Shown here in pieces: positions 45,164-57,672 of a stretch of DNA of 64,000 nucleotides. Every line of letters begins with the position of its first letter. The stretch's first letter is position 1. The notes below the pieces were generated by a model. That model was not told where the DNA came from. It did not search any database and saw nothing but the letters and a program-made list of their open reading frames with translations. Source of the stretch: Amoebidium appalachense (lineage: Eukaryota > Ichthyosporea); the NCBI GenBank assembly GCA_963693365.1, contig CAVNZM010000004.1:12028001-12092000 (forward strand), read 5' to 3'. A program made the position numbers and the translations under genes.

Positions 45164-46901
45164 TCATCCGTCACGCTCACCTCTGGCACCAACCGACCAA
45201 TCGGACTTGCTGTCTTCCCGTTGCGCTGGGAGGCAGGGGGCATCATGATCACACCCCCCCAGTCCATACTCTGGCTCGACACAGACCCCCCCCCCATCTT
45301 CATCTTCGGGAATCGGAACTACCGGCTGCCTACCCAATGAGATCCGGCCCGGAAGCAGATTGTAGGTGCTCAGTTTCCTGCAATCGACGACAAACACATC
45401 CGATTGGCTCAGTGGGCGTGAGATTTCAGCACTCTCCTGAGGCTCATCTTCATAGGTCAAAACTGGTCCGGTTAGGTCGTAATCAAAAAGCGATCCCTCT
45501 GCGAACGAAGAACCGACACCGGTCAGGGAGGAATAGCGCCGTATGCTGCCAGAATCGGTGGTGCGGGAGGTGGATGTGTTGCTCGTTCTATGCCGAAGTT
45601 CCGACCGGGGGACAACGGAGATTATCTTCACAAATTGCGCATTCCAGACTATCTCGTCCGCCACATAGGAATATTTTGCCTGCAGATTCTGGGATACGGC
45701 CTCGTCTATCCCGTCCAGAACGGCAATCACTTCTGCCCTCATGGTCACTAGCTCCTGCAGAGTGTGCATGTTACTTAGGTTGGGGGGGGGGGGGGGGGGG
45801 GGGGGGGAGGAGGAGAGGCGAGGGGAGGAGGGGGCAAGGGGGGGAAGGGGGATAGAAGGGAAGAGTTGCAGGGCCTCCCGTGTAAGCGCCCAGACAGGGA
45901 TGTGTGTGGGTGTGGAGGTGTGTGTGCACGTGTGCATAAGAAAATGCCCCTGCACATTATAGAAAAAGGGAAGAGGTGGATGGACCATGTGGTGGTGGTG
46001 GTGGTGGTGGTGGGGGGGGGGGGGGGGGGAGGGGGGACAGATAATGAATTATAGAAGAAGGGAAGTGTTGAAAAAGACTCTGGGAGAGCAAGGGCGGGGG
46101 CACGGGGGGAGGGGGGGGGGGATGCAGACAGAGAAAGACTCGGAAAGAGGGGGGCCAAGAGGAGGGACGGGGGGAAAGGGGGAGTGGGGGGGGGGGGGGG
46201 GGGGGGGGGGGAGGCAACCGTCCCAGAGGTTCTCAGACAGAGGCTGTAGGGGGGGAGGGGGGGGGGGGAACGCGTGAATATGGGAGTGTCAAGGGAAATG
46301 GATGGGCAGGGTAGAGGATGGCAAGGGAAAAAGAGGAATGGCTTGCAGGTGGTGAGGGAGCGATAGGAAGAGGCAGGGCAGCAGGGAGTGGAGAGGGGGG
46401 GGGGGGGGGGGGGGGGGGGGCAGGATGCCATATGGAGGGAGGGACACCTAGTGGCTAGGGGGGGGGGGGGGGGTTGGCGCGCAAACAAGCACTCGCTTAA
46501 AAAATTAGAACGGATAGATAGAGGCCAGACAACGAAGCCGGGAACAGAATTTAAAGGGCATGGATAGATGGAGGACCCCTTCGGGGGGGGGGGGGGGGGG
46601 GGAGGGGGGGAGGGGGGATCATGAAGCACCAGAAACGTAGAATTGAAAAAAGCAAGTCAAAGAAGAAGAAGAAGAAGGGCAAAGGGAGCGATGGCATAAT
46701 TATATACAGCCCAGGCAGAGAGGTGGAGCCGAATGCAGGGGGAGGGTGAAGTGGATGATCATGAACAGTAACACTCAGGAATCCGACGGAAAGAAAATGA
46801 GCCATGCAGGAGAAGGGGGGAGGGTGGGGGGGGGGTGGGGGGGGGGGGGGGAGGGTGGGGGAGGAGGTGCAGACGAATAAGGAAAGGGGAAGAGAGGTTT
46901 T

Positions 46902-46952
<51 letters not shown>

Positions 46953-48498
46953 TTGTACATGTTTATACAGGAGGGCTTAGGTAAAGCTGAACCGGATGCG
47001 CAGAAGACGGCAAACACAAAAACACGTCAGGGGTGGGAGGGAATGGGACGTACGAAGTAGAATGGAAGCATAGCTAAAGCATAAGCGGTGAATCACCGAG
47101 AATCAAAGTAGAAAGGAGACAGATAAAAACTTCTTAAGGCAGCGTCCGGGGGAGGGGAGGGGGGGGAGGGGGGAGGGGAAGGGAGAGGATAGAGGTGAAG
47201 GGGGAGAGGGAGGGAGGGAGGGAGGGAGGAAGGGACGGGGGGGGGAGGGGGGGGGGAGCTCGGTGGGTGGGTGGGTGGGTGGGTGATGGGTGGCTGAGTG
47301 GAGGGAGGGGGGAGGGGGAGGGGGGGGGGGGGGGGGGGAAGGAGAGTGAGAAAAGGGCTTTGGCGGGGTGCAAGAGAGGAAGTGAAGGGGGAGAGGGAGG
47401 GGGGGGGGGGGGGGGGGGGGAGGGGCTCTTACTTCCGGTGTTCGGTTATAGAAGGGTGAAGCAGCGTCGATTGGGTGAACAACCGTCCAGGGAAGGGCAA
47501 GAAAAGGAGAAGACATAATGGCGCTCCGAACACGCCCTACCTGGCGGTTTATCTCATAGTTGAGCTCCTGTATCACAACCTCCTCTGCCTCAAGCCCCCT
47601 GTTCTCCGTGTTCCCCCGTATGTGTGGCTTTCTCCTCCATGCAAACAGTAGGTGGAAGTTGGGGTCGCAGACGGCGGCCTTGCGCAGATTAACAAACCGA
47701 AAAACGAGACATGGTACTCCCCTTTGATACCGTCCGTGGCCATTAGTATCCGACGGTTCAAAGTGCTCGACCTCGTTCGTTATCACAGCCACTTTAGAAA
47801 ACATGAAGTTGTTTTTGATCACGTTTGGCCGGGACGTCTTCCGGAAAACTATCCCGGCAAGAACGGCGTAACACACGAGCGCGCTCCACGCTTGCAGTAC
47901 CATTGCAGAATTGGAACACCAACCCCCCGGGCTCAGAACACCATATCCGATAGTGTCCTGTGTCTGAATGGACAACCACATGCCCTCCTCCAAAGTCGCC
48001 GTTTCACCTTCTGTCCCCTTTATATCCCCACACAAATAATATGCGAATCCATAAAACACAACGAGACCTGTGTATGCAATAAAGGAGACAACCACTACCG
48101 CCCACCACCCCCGCATCAAGCAAGTGATGGTAAAAGTCCCCCACGACAACAAGTGCCAACCCATGGTTGACAATTGCTGTTTCCCCTTCGTTCCCATCAT
48201 CGTGTCTTGGCACCAGTCTTGCGTAGGGGGTTGTAACAGGTGCTGCCTCTCCTGCATCCCCGAGAAACAAGTGAGACACACTCCGCCTGATTCTTTGCCA
48301 TCTGTTAGGAGTAGGAGGTATAAGTTGCCCACGGGCACCGAGGGATGTAGTTGAAAACGATGTTGGCCCTACGGTATACTGTGGACTAGCACCCAGAAAC
48401 TTGGGCGATTGGCCAGGTCGGGTGCTTGTTGCCCCATAGTGAGGACTCCCGGTATACTTGGGGGACGGGGAGGTTCGTGGTGTGCGGGGTTGAGGCAT
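45164..48498 (-). CDS. Inward-rectifier-type (Kir/KirBac-like) K+ channel, two exons
   Basis: Exon 1 is 48498-47433 and exon 2 45754-45164, with a 1678-base phase-0 intron (GTAAGAG donor, CTCTGCAG acceptor). ATG 48498 follows an in-frame TAA. Residues 1-95 are a Ser/Pro-rich tail. Then come a slide-helix-like GDFYHHLL, a first membrane helix (WWAVVVVSFIAYTGLVVFYG), the pore with the selectivity filter TQDTIGYG, a second helix and the Kir cytoplasmic domain: FRKTSRPNVIKNNFMFSKVA, LVFRFVNLRKA, TVVHPIDAASPFYNRTPE, then across the intron ELVTMRAEVIAVLDGIDEAV and DEIVWNAQFVKIIS. This order is characteristic of Kir channels: tetrameric plasma-membrane K+ channels set by ligands such as PIP2 in animals. 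About 551 residues. One problem: a single extra base at about 48117, between FYHHLL and MRGWW, breaks the frame; either an assembly error or a lesion. Confidence 0.9.
45756..47431. repeat. G-tract-filled Kir intron
   Basis: The intron is mostly G runs on the + strand (poly-C on the sense strand): 45782-45807, 46013-46029, 46187-46211, 46397-46420, 46584-46602, 46913-46951 and 47399-47420, with (GGT)n at 45991-46012 and (GGGT)n at 47263-47285. No coding content seen. Confidence 0.85.
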
Positions 48499-49789
48499 GT
48501 ATTAGTTTCTTCTAGTGTGTGGCTGTAGTATTGATTCTTTAGAGGTGTGTGGGCGTGGTAATTTGTTTTGCATAAATAGACTGGACTCGGAGTTGATGGG
48601 AGGCCTGAAAATAATTGAATGGATGAACCACTAGGTAGGTCCAAGGTGCAGGGACCAAGGGGTTCTCTTGAAAAACCAAAAATCAAAAAAATGGGTGGTG
48701 GTAGGAATTGTATACTAATCTTGATGGACCACTAATCTTGATGGACCAGTTAGTTTTTGTGATGAACTCTACTCTTTCAACTGAGTGTCTTCTGAACTGT
48801 GAAGAGTCTGGCTGAACGCGTCGGCGCCAGAAGTTCAAGGCCGCGCATCATGCATGCTGCGCAAACAGATTGCGCAAACCGAAAAGTTCCAGATGGTGTG
48901 AAACCCCGTAAACTTTGAAATATGGGGGACAAACACTCAGCCTGAGGCCACTGAGCCGTTTTCTTAAACTTTTCTTTTCACTTTTTCTTTTGACTAAGGG
49001 TTAAGCCTCTGAGGCCCTAGAGACTAGGAAAGAAAAGAACGTTACAGCTGAATTTATAGAAGGTATCTGGTCCAAGGAATTTCCATGCAACATTGATGGC
49101 TACCTTACAGTCCTATGCTCTCAGCCTTTTCTTATGAGTCCATCTTTTCTACACACGCCCCACAGTAGAGTGTAAGGGGATTTTGGTGGTGCTCTCTTGG
49201 CTAATCATAACGCAGAAGTTTTTGCATTAGGCAGATGAATGGGTTTCAGTCATGCAAGTAATACGACGCTCGTGAGCCACGTAAGGCCGGCACATTTCAA
49301 AAGAAGATTCCAGGTAGTGATTGGACTAACCAGTTATAGAATGTTCTACGCAGCCTCAGGTGATGTTGACAAACTTTAGGCCTGTGGGCTTTCAGGTTCT
49401 GGTAGGCACTATATAGTATTAGTGCAGGTGTATCCTGATAAATTACATTTTCGAATTATATGACTTTATTATAGACAATATTTTGTTTATCTTCCCCTGC
49501 TTGTTCTGATCAGAAATCACCCACATTTTGACACTTGACATGCAAAGGTCTGTATATAGATCTCTTCCGTATTATTGGTTGAAAATCACAGCCTTTTACA
49601 GATCATTTCCTTTTGAAGGTTGTTCGACGAAATTCTGTGAAGCTCCAGCCTTGAAACTGTGACAACACAGAAGAAAAAAATCCAAGGACCCCACGACGTC
49701 CACGTCAAAATATCCAGTTTCCCTGTGGTTCTGTTTCAGAAACTTTCCCAATCCTCTTTAGCAAAGTTCTAGGAAGCTGCAGGACGAAA
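48499..49789. promoter_or_regulatory. Shared divergent promoter region of Kir (-) and GST (+)
   Basis: 1291 bases between the two start codons, unique in sequence and free of homopolymers longer than nine. ATTGG/CCAAT words occur at about 49320 and 49578. A duplicated CTTGATGGACCA(C/G)T lies at 48719-48746. No clear TATA box for either gene. A bidirectional promoter is possible but only inferred from layout. Confidence 0.4.
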
Positions 49790-50567
49790 ATGGCCCAGCC
49801 AGTTTTGTACGGCACCAAGCTCTGCCCCTATGTCGTCCGCACCCGTCTCGTGCTTGCAGCAAACGGGGTGAATTATGCGTTCAAGCAAATTGACTTGCTG
49901 AACAAGCCAAAGGGGTAAGTATTTTTGCTGGTTTTCCTCTCGATTTTAATAATGAACGAAATGATGATGCTATTCGTGCATTCAAGGCATGTCGTTATTC
50001 AGTTGGTTCTTCAAGCCGGGGAAGGCCTCCCTAATCCAACGGAGGGAAAGTAGAGCAACGTTGGCCTGTAGCTATTGCTAGCTGGGCTTTTGGCTGTCAA
50101 AAAGTTCTGTGGAATTGCATTGGAGAAAAATCACCACTACATGAAATACTCATCACGATTTTCCAGTCTCTCTGTATCCCTTCATTGAGCTTTTGATTTC
50201 TTTCTTTGTACCGGTAGCCCTTCTTCTAACTTCCCAACATTCCGTTTCCCGTACAGGTTCCAGCCCGAAATCTCCCCTTACGGCAAGGTTCCTGTTCTTG
50301 ACGACGCAGGGAAGATCATTTATGAGAGCGCAGCAATCAACCAGTATGTCGACGACAAGTGGGGCCACGGCAAGCTGATGGGGTATGTACCGTTTGTGTC
50401 GAGGTTTTTGTTGTAATATGCAGTGCTAAAGTGTAGATGGTTCGGTTGTGTCCAAGCCTCAGGAACAATGAGGTTGAGTGGTTGTGGAGAAGACCGGCTG
50501 GGTGTTTTGCTGTGCGGGTGTGTGTCTGTGTGTTGGTGGTGGTGTTGGTGGGTATGGGTGTGTGTGT

Positions 50568-50635
<68 letters not shown>

Positions 50636-50711
50636 ATAGTGGGGTAGCGGGGAGGGTGCATTGGGGGCCCAGGGGGAAGGGGGGGGGGGGGGGGGGGGGG
50701 AGGGGGGAGGG

Positions 50712-50747
<36 letters not shown>

Positions 50748-51639
50748 GGGAGGGAGGGATGTCACGGCAGAAACGGATTTGAAAAGGGTGGCCGGCTAGT
50801 TAGGAGGTAGACTAAGACTTGGGGAGAAGGGTCAGGGGAGGGAGTGGTTGAGCTGACGGTGATAGATGCCGGACGTGACCGTGAGATTTGGAAAATGTAG
50901 CTTTTGCTCGGATTACAGTGAAGGGGCAAGATGGCAAACACAGGGATGGTCAAGTTGGCAAACACAGGGATGGTCAAGTTGGCTACAACCAATATGCTTA
51001 CATCATGCTTTGCCAAAACAGGGGTGACGCCTATCAGCGTGCGCTGCACCGTGTGTGGACGCACTGGTGCAACCGCTACTTCAGCACATCCATCTACCAC
51101 CTACTTTTCGAGCAGGACAAGTCCAAGTTCCCTGCCCTCACCAAAGAGCTGCAGGACACCCTTGCCTTCCTTGATGCCCGCATTCCCAAGCTGCAGCAGC
51201 AAGGAGGCTGCGGTGAGCTCCCCATTTTATCGTCATTTTCTCTCTCTCGACTTTCCTTGCTTATCCCCCCCCCCCCCCCCCCCCCCCCCCCGTCTCCCCC
51301 CCCCCCCCCCCCCCCCCCCGGCGCCTCCTTCCCAGGCATCCCCACCGAGTCCTTCCATTCCCAATAGCGCTATTAGAAACATGATTCCTTTCCTACCCCC
51401 GTCCCCCCCCCCCCCCCCCTCCCCTTCTTCCCCCCCCCCCCCCCCCCCCCTTCCTCTCCCCCCCCCCCCCCCCCCCCCCACACACACACATCCCCCCCCC
51501 CCCCCCCCCCCCCCACTCCCCTCGCCACCTTCCTCACCCCGTCCACATCTGTTTCTCTCCTCTCCCCCCCCCCCCCCCCCCCGCCCCTCTCCCTTCTCTC
51601 CCTCCCCCCTCTCTCTCTTCCCCCCCCCCCCCCCCCCCC

Positions 51640-51712
<73 letters not shown>

Positions 51713-53423
51713 TTTAACCCCTACCCCACCCCGTACCCACCTCTGGAGATTAGCAGGCACAACGGCACACAGTTTAGAAATTCCCTCATTCACGTTCACT
51801 TCTGTACCATCTGAGCCCTTTCTTTCTTTCTTTCATACCTTTCTCGTTGAGCTTTCCCTTCTCTTTTACTCCTCCCCCTCTCCCCCTCTCCCCCTCTCCC
51901 CTCCTGCTGCCCCATACCTCCCCACCTTTTAGTTCCGACTCTGAGCTGCGGCCTATTCTTATGATTGTATTTAAATATGATATCAGTCCTTGGGGGTGCT
52001 TTTACATCAGCATACCGAAGAACGAAACACCATACCTACCTCCATCCCCGCCCCTCCTCTTCCCCCCATCCCCCCCCTCCCCTCCAATCACCCCTTCTCA
52101 ATAAAAAGAGATACAAAATTACCAAATGAATATCCTCTCCCCCGTGCTCCCGGCCCCACCCCGCGCTCCAACCCCTAAACTTCCCCATGGGCACCCACCC
52201 AGATTCGATGCCTCCCATAATAATGGTACCTCTTTGTCGCTCGATTGAAAACTCCACTTTCTCCCTCCTATTTCTGAGGCGCACAAGCAATACATAGCTT
52301 CCCCCTCCGCACCCCCCTCCTTTTCCCCCCCACCCCCACCCCCTCTCCTGCTGCTCATAAGTGCACCCGCACATGCACATATCACCCACTGACCTGCGCT
52401 CTGCCACCCAACCAGGCCCCTTCCTGCTGGGCACCAAGGATCCTGCCTTCAGTGACGTCATGCTTGCCCCCTTCTTCCACCGCCTACAGGTTATTGAGGC
52501 CCTGCGGGGGCCAAAGGCCCCGTCGGCAACCAACCATCCTAACGTGGCCAAACTGATTAGCAACATCGATGGCGTAAGAAATTCCCCTTCCCTTCCCCCC
52601 CCCCCCCCCCCCCCCGGGGCCCCCGCCCCCGCACCTTTCCACATTTTGGCAATACCCCCCCTCCCCTCCCCCCCCCCTGCCCTTCTCCTCGCCGCCATCT
52701 GCCCAATCCCCCCCCCCCGCCCCTCCCCCCTTCCCCCCCTCCTCCCGCCCTCTAACCCCCCTTTTGTTCCGTCACCCAAAACACTCTTGATTCATCCAGC
52801 TCTCCTTCCCCCCCCCCCCCCCCCCCCCCCCCCCTTTCCCCCGCCCCTCCCCCTCCAGCTGCCCCCCCTCTCCCCCCCCCGTCAGCGTGGTACGGTCACC
52901 TCTGCCCGTCCATTCCTTCGTGTGTTTGGTATACATGGATTCGAATTTCCATGGCTTTCTTGCTACTGGCCTCTTTCACCCGGTTGTTTGCTTTTTCCGG
53001 CCTAAACTACCTATTCTGCATATACCCCCCCCCCCTCCCCCCCCCCCCCCGGCCCTTCCCCGCCCTTCCCCCACCCATCTCCTGCATAAAAAAGACATCC
53101 TTCTAAAAATGGAGCTTGTTATGATTTCGCGCATGCACGTCTGTGCTTTATATTGCATCCCTACCTGCTCTCTCTCCGCTCTTCACCCTCCCCTCCCCCC
53201 ACCCCCCTTCCCCCCCCCCCCCCCCCCCCCCAACCCCCCGGCCCCCGCCCGCCCGCCCGCCCGCCTGCCCGCCCATCCCCCATTCCACCAAAACATCACT
53301 TCTTCCTCATTGCCTGCGTGGTGCATTGCAGCTACATTACTGGGGTGGATCCCTCAACACATGCACACACACACACACCCACACACCCACCCACACACAC
53401 ACCCACACACACACACACACACG

Positions 53424-53474
<51 letters not shown>

Positions 53475-53773
53475 ACCCTCATCCTCCTCGAACGTCCCCC
53501 CCCCCCTTCTTCCCAAGTCTCTCCCCCCCCCCCCCCCCTTCCCCCCCCACCGCTCCCCTTCCCTCTTCTTTCTTGTCGGGCTGTTTGTCCAATGGTGCTT
53601 TCTATATGTGTCGATGCATGTGTGCCCTAAAAACTAACGGACAACAACTACAGGTGCTTCTGAACAATGCTGCATACAAGGACATCCCCATGAGGAAGGA
53701 GGAGCTGGTACCAGGGTATGAGCCATTTGCCACCGGCAAGGTTAAGCTGGACCCCAACACCTGGTCATACTGA
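49790..53773 (+). CDS. Glutathione S-transferase, omega-like, five exons, complete
   Basis: Exons: 49790-49914, 50257-50382, 51022-51212, 52416-52573, 53654-53773. All introns are GT-AG, phases 2, 2, 1, 0; 720 coding bases give 239 residues. The N-terminal thioredoxin-fold domain (residues 1-84) has LYGTKLCPYVVRTRLVLAAN with a Cys-Pro-Tyr active site (Cys12), SPYGKVPVLDD (cis-Pro) and the glutathione-contact YESAAINQY. The helical C-domain includes FLLGTKDPAFSDVMLAPFF, the capping motif with its conserved Asp. The CPY site and the TRLVL-A-G pattern fit omega/lambda-type GSTs, which act as cytosolic thiol transferases or reductases more than as conjugating enzymes. Introns 2-4 hold long homopolymers; the exons are clean. 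Ends SYGD-less at WSY-TGA. Confidence 0.93.
50568..50634. repeat. 67-base G homopolymer in GST intron 2
   Basis: An uninterrupted G run, among the longest in the window (compare 16766-16835). It has a strong potential for G-quadruplex or triplex structure, and its exact length is unlikely to be reliable in sequence data. Confidence 0.85.
51262..51708. repeat. C tracts and an (AT)n array in GST intron 3
   Basis: C runs at 51267-51292, 51297-51319, 51401-51418, 51431-51450, 51461-51479, 51491-51514 and 51621-51641, followed by (AT)n at 51642-51708, the only long AT dinucleotide array seen in the window. Confidence 0.9.
52574..53653. repeat. C-rich GST intron 4 with CA and GA repeats
   Basis: C runs at 52598-52616, 52810-52834, 53029-53050 and 53210-53231, (GCCC)n at 53245-53275, CA repeats at 53368-53421 and (GA)n at 53427-53473. 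Confidence 0.8.
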
Positions 53774-54683
53774 TTCGCAATTGCCACTTTGCATGCACTG
53801 TGTGCCAGTCTATAGAGACACAGAAACAGTGGCAACATGTGCTTACTATTAGTCTACATCTGGCTGAGCAAATGCTCTTCAAAAGCTGTTATCAGAAATA
53901 TATGGATGGACCCCCAGTGTCCTTAATTACTCTTTGTGTACATGTAAGCGTAAGAAATGGATGCTGGGTGGTTTCATCAAGGCCTTCATAGATACTATTG
54001 TAATTTGCACATGTACCTATCATAAATGCCATTGTAATATGTGACATGTATGACACATCATAAATTATCAGTCACTTCTAAAATTCAAATATAATTTATT
54101 GATACGTGACAATGTATATGCAGCATTTATTCCATAAGTTCATAATCACTCCTGTTGTATTTTAACAAATACTCTGCTGAGCCAAGTTGAACTTGGGCAA
54201 TTACATATTAGCGAGCGTCGGTTTTCTGTCACTTTTTTCCGGGAAGAGGCAGGGGAGTTGGGGGGGGGGGTTTGCAGGAGGGTGGGCGGGGAAGGAGGGT
54301 GGGCGCGGAGCCCGGGGGGACTGTGTCTCTAGATCTGTTGTTGGGCTGGAAGGGGGGGGGGGAGGTAGTGACGGAGGGAGCTATTAGGGCCCGAGGAGAG
54401 GGGGCCGGGTTGGCCGGGGGCCGGGGAGGGAAAGGGGCCAGGGGGGCTCACTGGGAGCAACTAGGGGTTGGGGAGGTTGGAAGGGTTGGGCCCTGGGGGG
54501 GTTTAGGGGGGAGAGAGGTGTTACAGGGGTTCATCGTAGCTCAGTAGCGGTTCCGGAAGGGGGGGAGGGGAGGGAGGGGGGGGGGGGGGGAGGGAGAGAG
54601 AGAGAGAGAGAGAGAATAACCGGATCTGAGAGAGAGAGGGTGCCGCGGTGTGTGTGTACATGTGTGGTTGTTGAGGGGGGAGG

Positions 54684-54731
<48 letters not shown>

Positions 54732-55771
54732 GAGGGGGGGGGGGGGGGGGGGGGGGCGGTCGGACGCGTATACGGGGGCCACCCGGGATGGCCCGGCTGA
54801 TGGCAAAGGCCCTAGCCTTCACTTCGCCGGTATGGCCAGATCTGCTCGGCCGAGCGCACTGAGCCACGCATGCACCGAGAACTTGCATGAGGGGCTCACT
54901 GGCTCAGCTGAATGGTGGCTGGGGTACACACGTCTCGGACGTGCTTAGCTACCACCCTTTGCTGTCGAGGTGCAGTTACTTCACATCTACAACTTACCTT
55001 CAGTATACACTCTGGCCCACTCGAGGCCTTGTATTTATGCAAACAAACCGTACCAAACTCACAAGACCGGCATGATTTCGGGGAAGGATCGACCAACGTT
55101 GACGATGTCCCACTTGCGGCCAGCCCCTTCCCTTGATGTGTGTTGCACATACCACAACTAGTTAATCACAGGGCAGCCTTGTGAGCCTTGTGAAATCGTA
55201 ATTTCGATTGGTAGATCATCATCGGCGAATGATGATATGCCAATGTGCTTATCTACAAATATACCATATATGTCCTTGTAGCAATATCGACCATTGGCCC
55301 GACCTTTTACCTTTACCTCCTAGAGTGGATCCTTGAAAACCAAAGGATAACACCCTAGAAATTTAGGATAAACTGATTTATACCCTTCAACTTTCAGTTT
55401 ATTCGAAGAAATATGGTAGAGTAGGTCACTGGGATACATTATAAACACATTTATATATGCCTAAAATAACTCCAAATGAATAAGCATGTGAGTTAACTTA
55501 TAGTGGGTCTCAGCTTACACAGATTACACTCATCATGATTATTGTGGATATCTCACGTAAATTCAACATTCCTGTTGGAATTGTTTGAGGTCTAAGAGGA
55601 ATGCTGCTCTGCCCCTTCGGAGCAAGTCCAAGCGAGTCACAGTTGGTGAAGTGACGATAAATGAGCTCAATGGCTACGCCATATCGCTATCGCCCAGCCT
55701 CGGGCTAGACTCGCTGACCTACTAGTTTACTTTCATTTTTTTTGCCATTTCGGCAAGCTATCAACCTGAAA
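53774..55771. other. Intergenic GST-sirtuin, G-rich block in the middle
   Basis: GST 3' flank (AT-rich, unique) to about 54230; G-rich tract with GA and GT repeats at 54250-54760; then about 1 kb of unique AT-rich sequence up to the sirtuin start. No supported gene and no TATA box close to 55772. Confidence 0.5.
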
Positions 55772-56649
55772 ATGTCGTTTACTCGCTGGCTCAGCGAGTT
55801 TCTCGAACGCCTTTTGTACTTTGTCCTTCAGCCCATCCTCATTCCAGTGGCCAAGGCATTTGAGCTTGCCTTTCATGGGGCGTTCCAGAACTTGAGCGAA
55901 CCACTTTCCAATCTTATGGACACCAAGCACACAGTAGATGGAGATCACACAGACATTGCACGCATGCTTGTCCTTTCCAAGCACACCATAGTTCTTACAG
56001 GTGCTGGTGTGTCTCAAGAAAGCGGTGTGCCAACATTTAGAGACCCGGACGACGGTATTTGGGACAAACATGACTCCAAGGAGTGTGCCACAATATGGGG
56101 ATTCGACCGTGCTCCACAGAAACTGTGGCAGCTTTTGAGAAACTACTTCGATGCGTGTGACCCCCAGCCAAATGCAGCACACAGAGCCCTTGCAGAGCTA
56201 GAAGCCATGGGGCTTATTCAGTTGTTGGTTACGCAAAACGTGGATGGGTTGCACCAAACGGCAGGGAGCAAGCGAGTGGTGGAATATCACGGCAACCTGT
56301 CCAAGTCGCGCTGCAGAGGCTGTGGGAAGCACGGGCCCGACTGCAAAACTTTGCTGATGAAGACACGAGAGGTTAGTGTCAACCCTCCTCCCCCCTCAAC
56401 CCCCCCCCCCCCCCCACCCAAAGTTAACCTAAAACTCCTAAAACTCCCCCAATACATGTGTTCTGCTTGTTGTTGTTCCTTATGTCCTAACAGTTCGTAA
56501 CACGAACTACTCCCCCCCCTTTCCTAACTCCGTGTCTTTCTGCCCTTGCCTCCCTCATCCTTTTACAAAACCCTCAACTAGCCCATCCTTCTCTCTCGCC
56601 GTCTCTTACACACACCAACTCTTCGTGCTAATTACCTACGTGCAATAAG

Positions 56650-56682
<33 letters not shown>

Positions 56683-57254
56683 ACACACACACACGCAGCC
56701 CTCCCCTCCCCCCTCTCCTCCCCCCCCCCCCCATCCACCACCACCACCACAAGTTTTTCTCTTTTTTTATTCCCCCCCCTTCCCCCCCCCCCCCTCCGCC
56801 CCTCCCCCTTCCCCCCCAAGGGGAAGAAATCGGGTATTGTGGATGATGTGGACCCCCCCTGAGGAGAGCGGCTCTGCTTATTTTTTATACTCTTTATTTG
56901 TGGTTTACACTCTGCATTGTATTTTCATTTGTGAACATGTACTTCGTACTCTGTGGGGCATTTAAATCCCCCCTCTCCTCGCTTCCCCCCCCCTTCCCCC
57001 GCGCCCCCACCTCTCCTACCCCCCCCTCCCCCCCCCCCCCCCCCCCCCCTTGCCCCGATTCGCACCCCCCAAAAAAGGAGGGAGGGAGAAGTGTTCTCCC
57101 GCAAGGCTTTATTCCACTGCACCACTGCAAATCCCCCCTCGATCCCCCCTCCCCCCGCGCCCCCCCTTTTCCTCGCTCCTTCCACTCCACCCCTTTTCAA
57201 TATCTGACAGAACACCGTGCACTTCTGCAAGCCCGTTTTCTCCCCCCCCCCCCC

Positions 57255-57296
<42 letters not shown>

Positions 57297-57638
57297 ACCC
57301 CCCCCCCCCCCCCCCCCTCCCCCTCCCCCCAACCCCGCTTGTGGATGGGCCCAACGTTTGTTGATTTGTGTGTGTTTCATGCCTTCGCCTTTGTTGTAAA
57401 TCTGTACTTCGTACTGTGTCCCATATCCGTCACCTCCTGTATTATGTTGTCCGTTGTGACTGTGTACTTCGTTCTTTGTGGCGCATTCAAACCAACCTTC
57501 CCCCTCCCCCCCCCCCCCCCCCCCCCGGGCCTTGCTCTGCCCCAAGCTCAGCAGTCAGACAGGGAGGCAAACGGAGATGCACATGCACACACTTCAACAT
57601 GTCCTATAATGCACCATTCACAGCACACCCACGCTTCC

Positions 57639-57672
<34 letters not shown>

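Noticed and set aside
45127-45855. 242-residue plus-strand frame over Kir exon 2
   Set aside because: Antisense shadow; the minus strand carries the clear Kir cytoplasmic domain.
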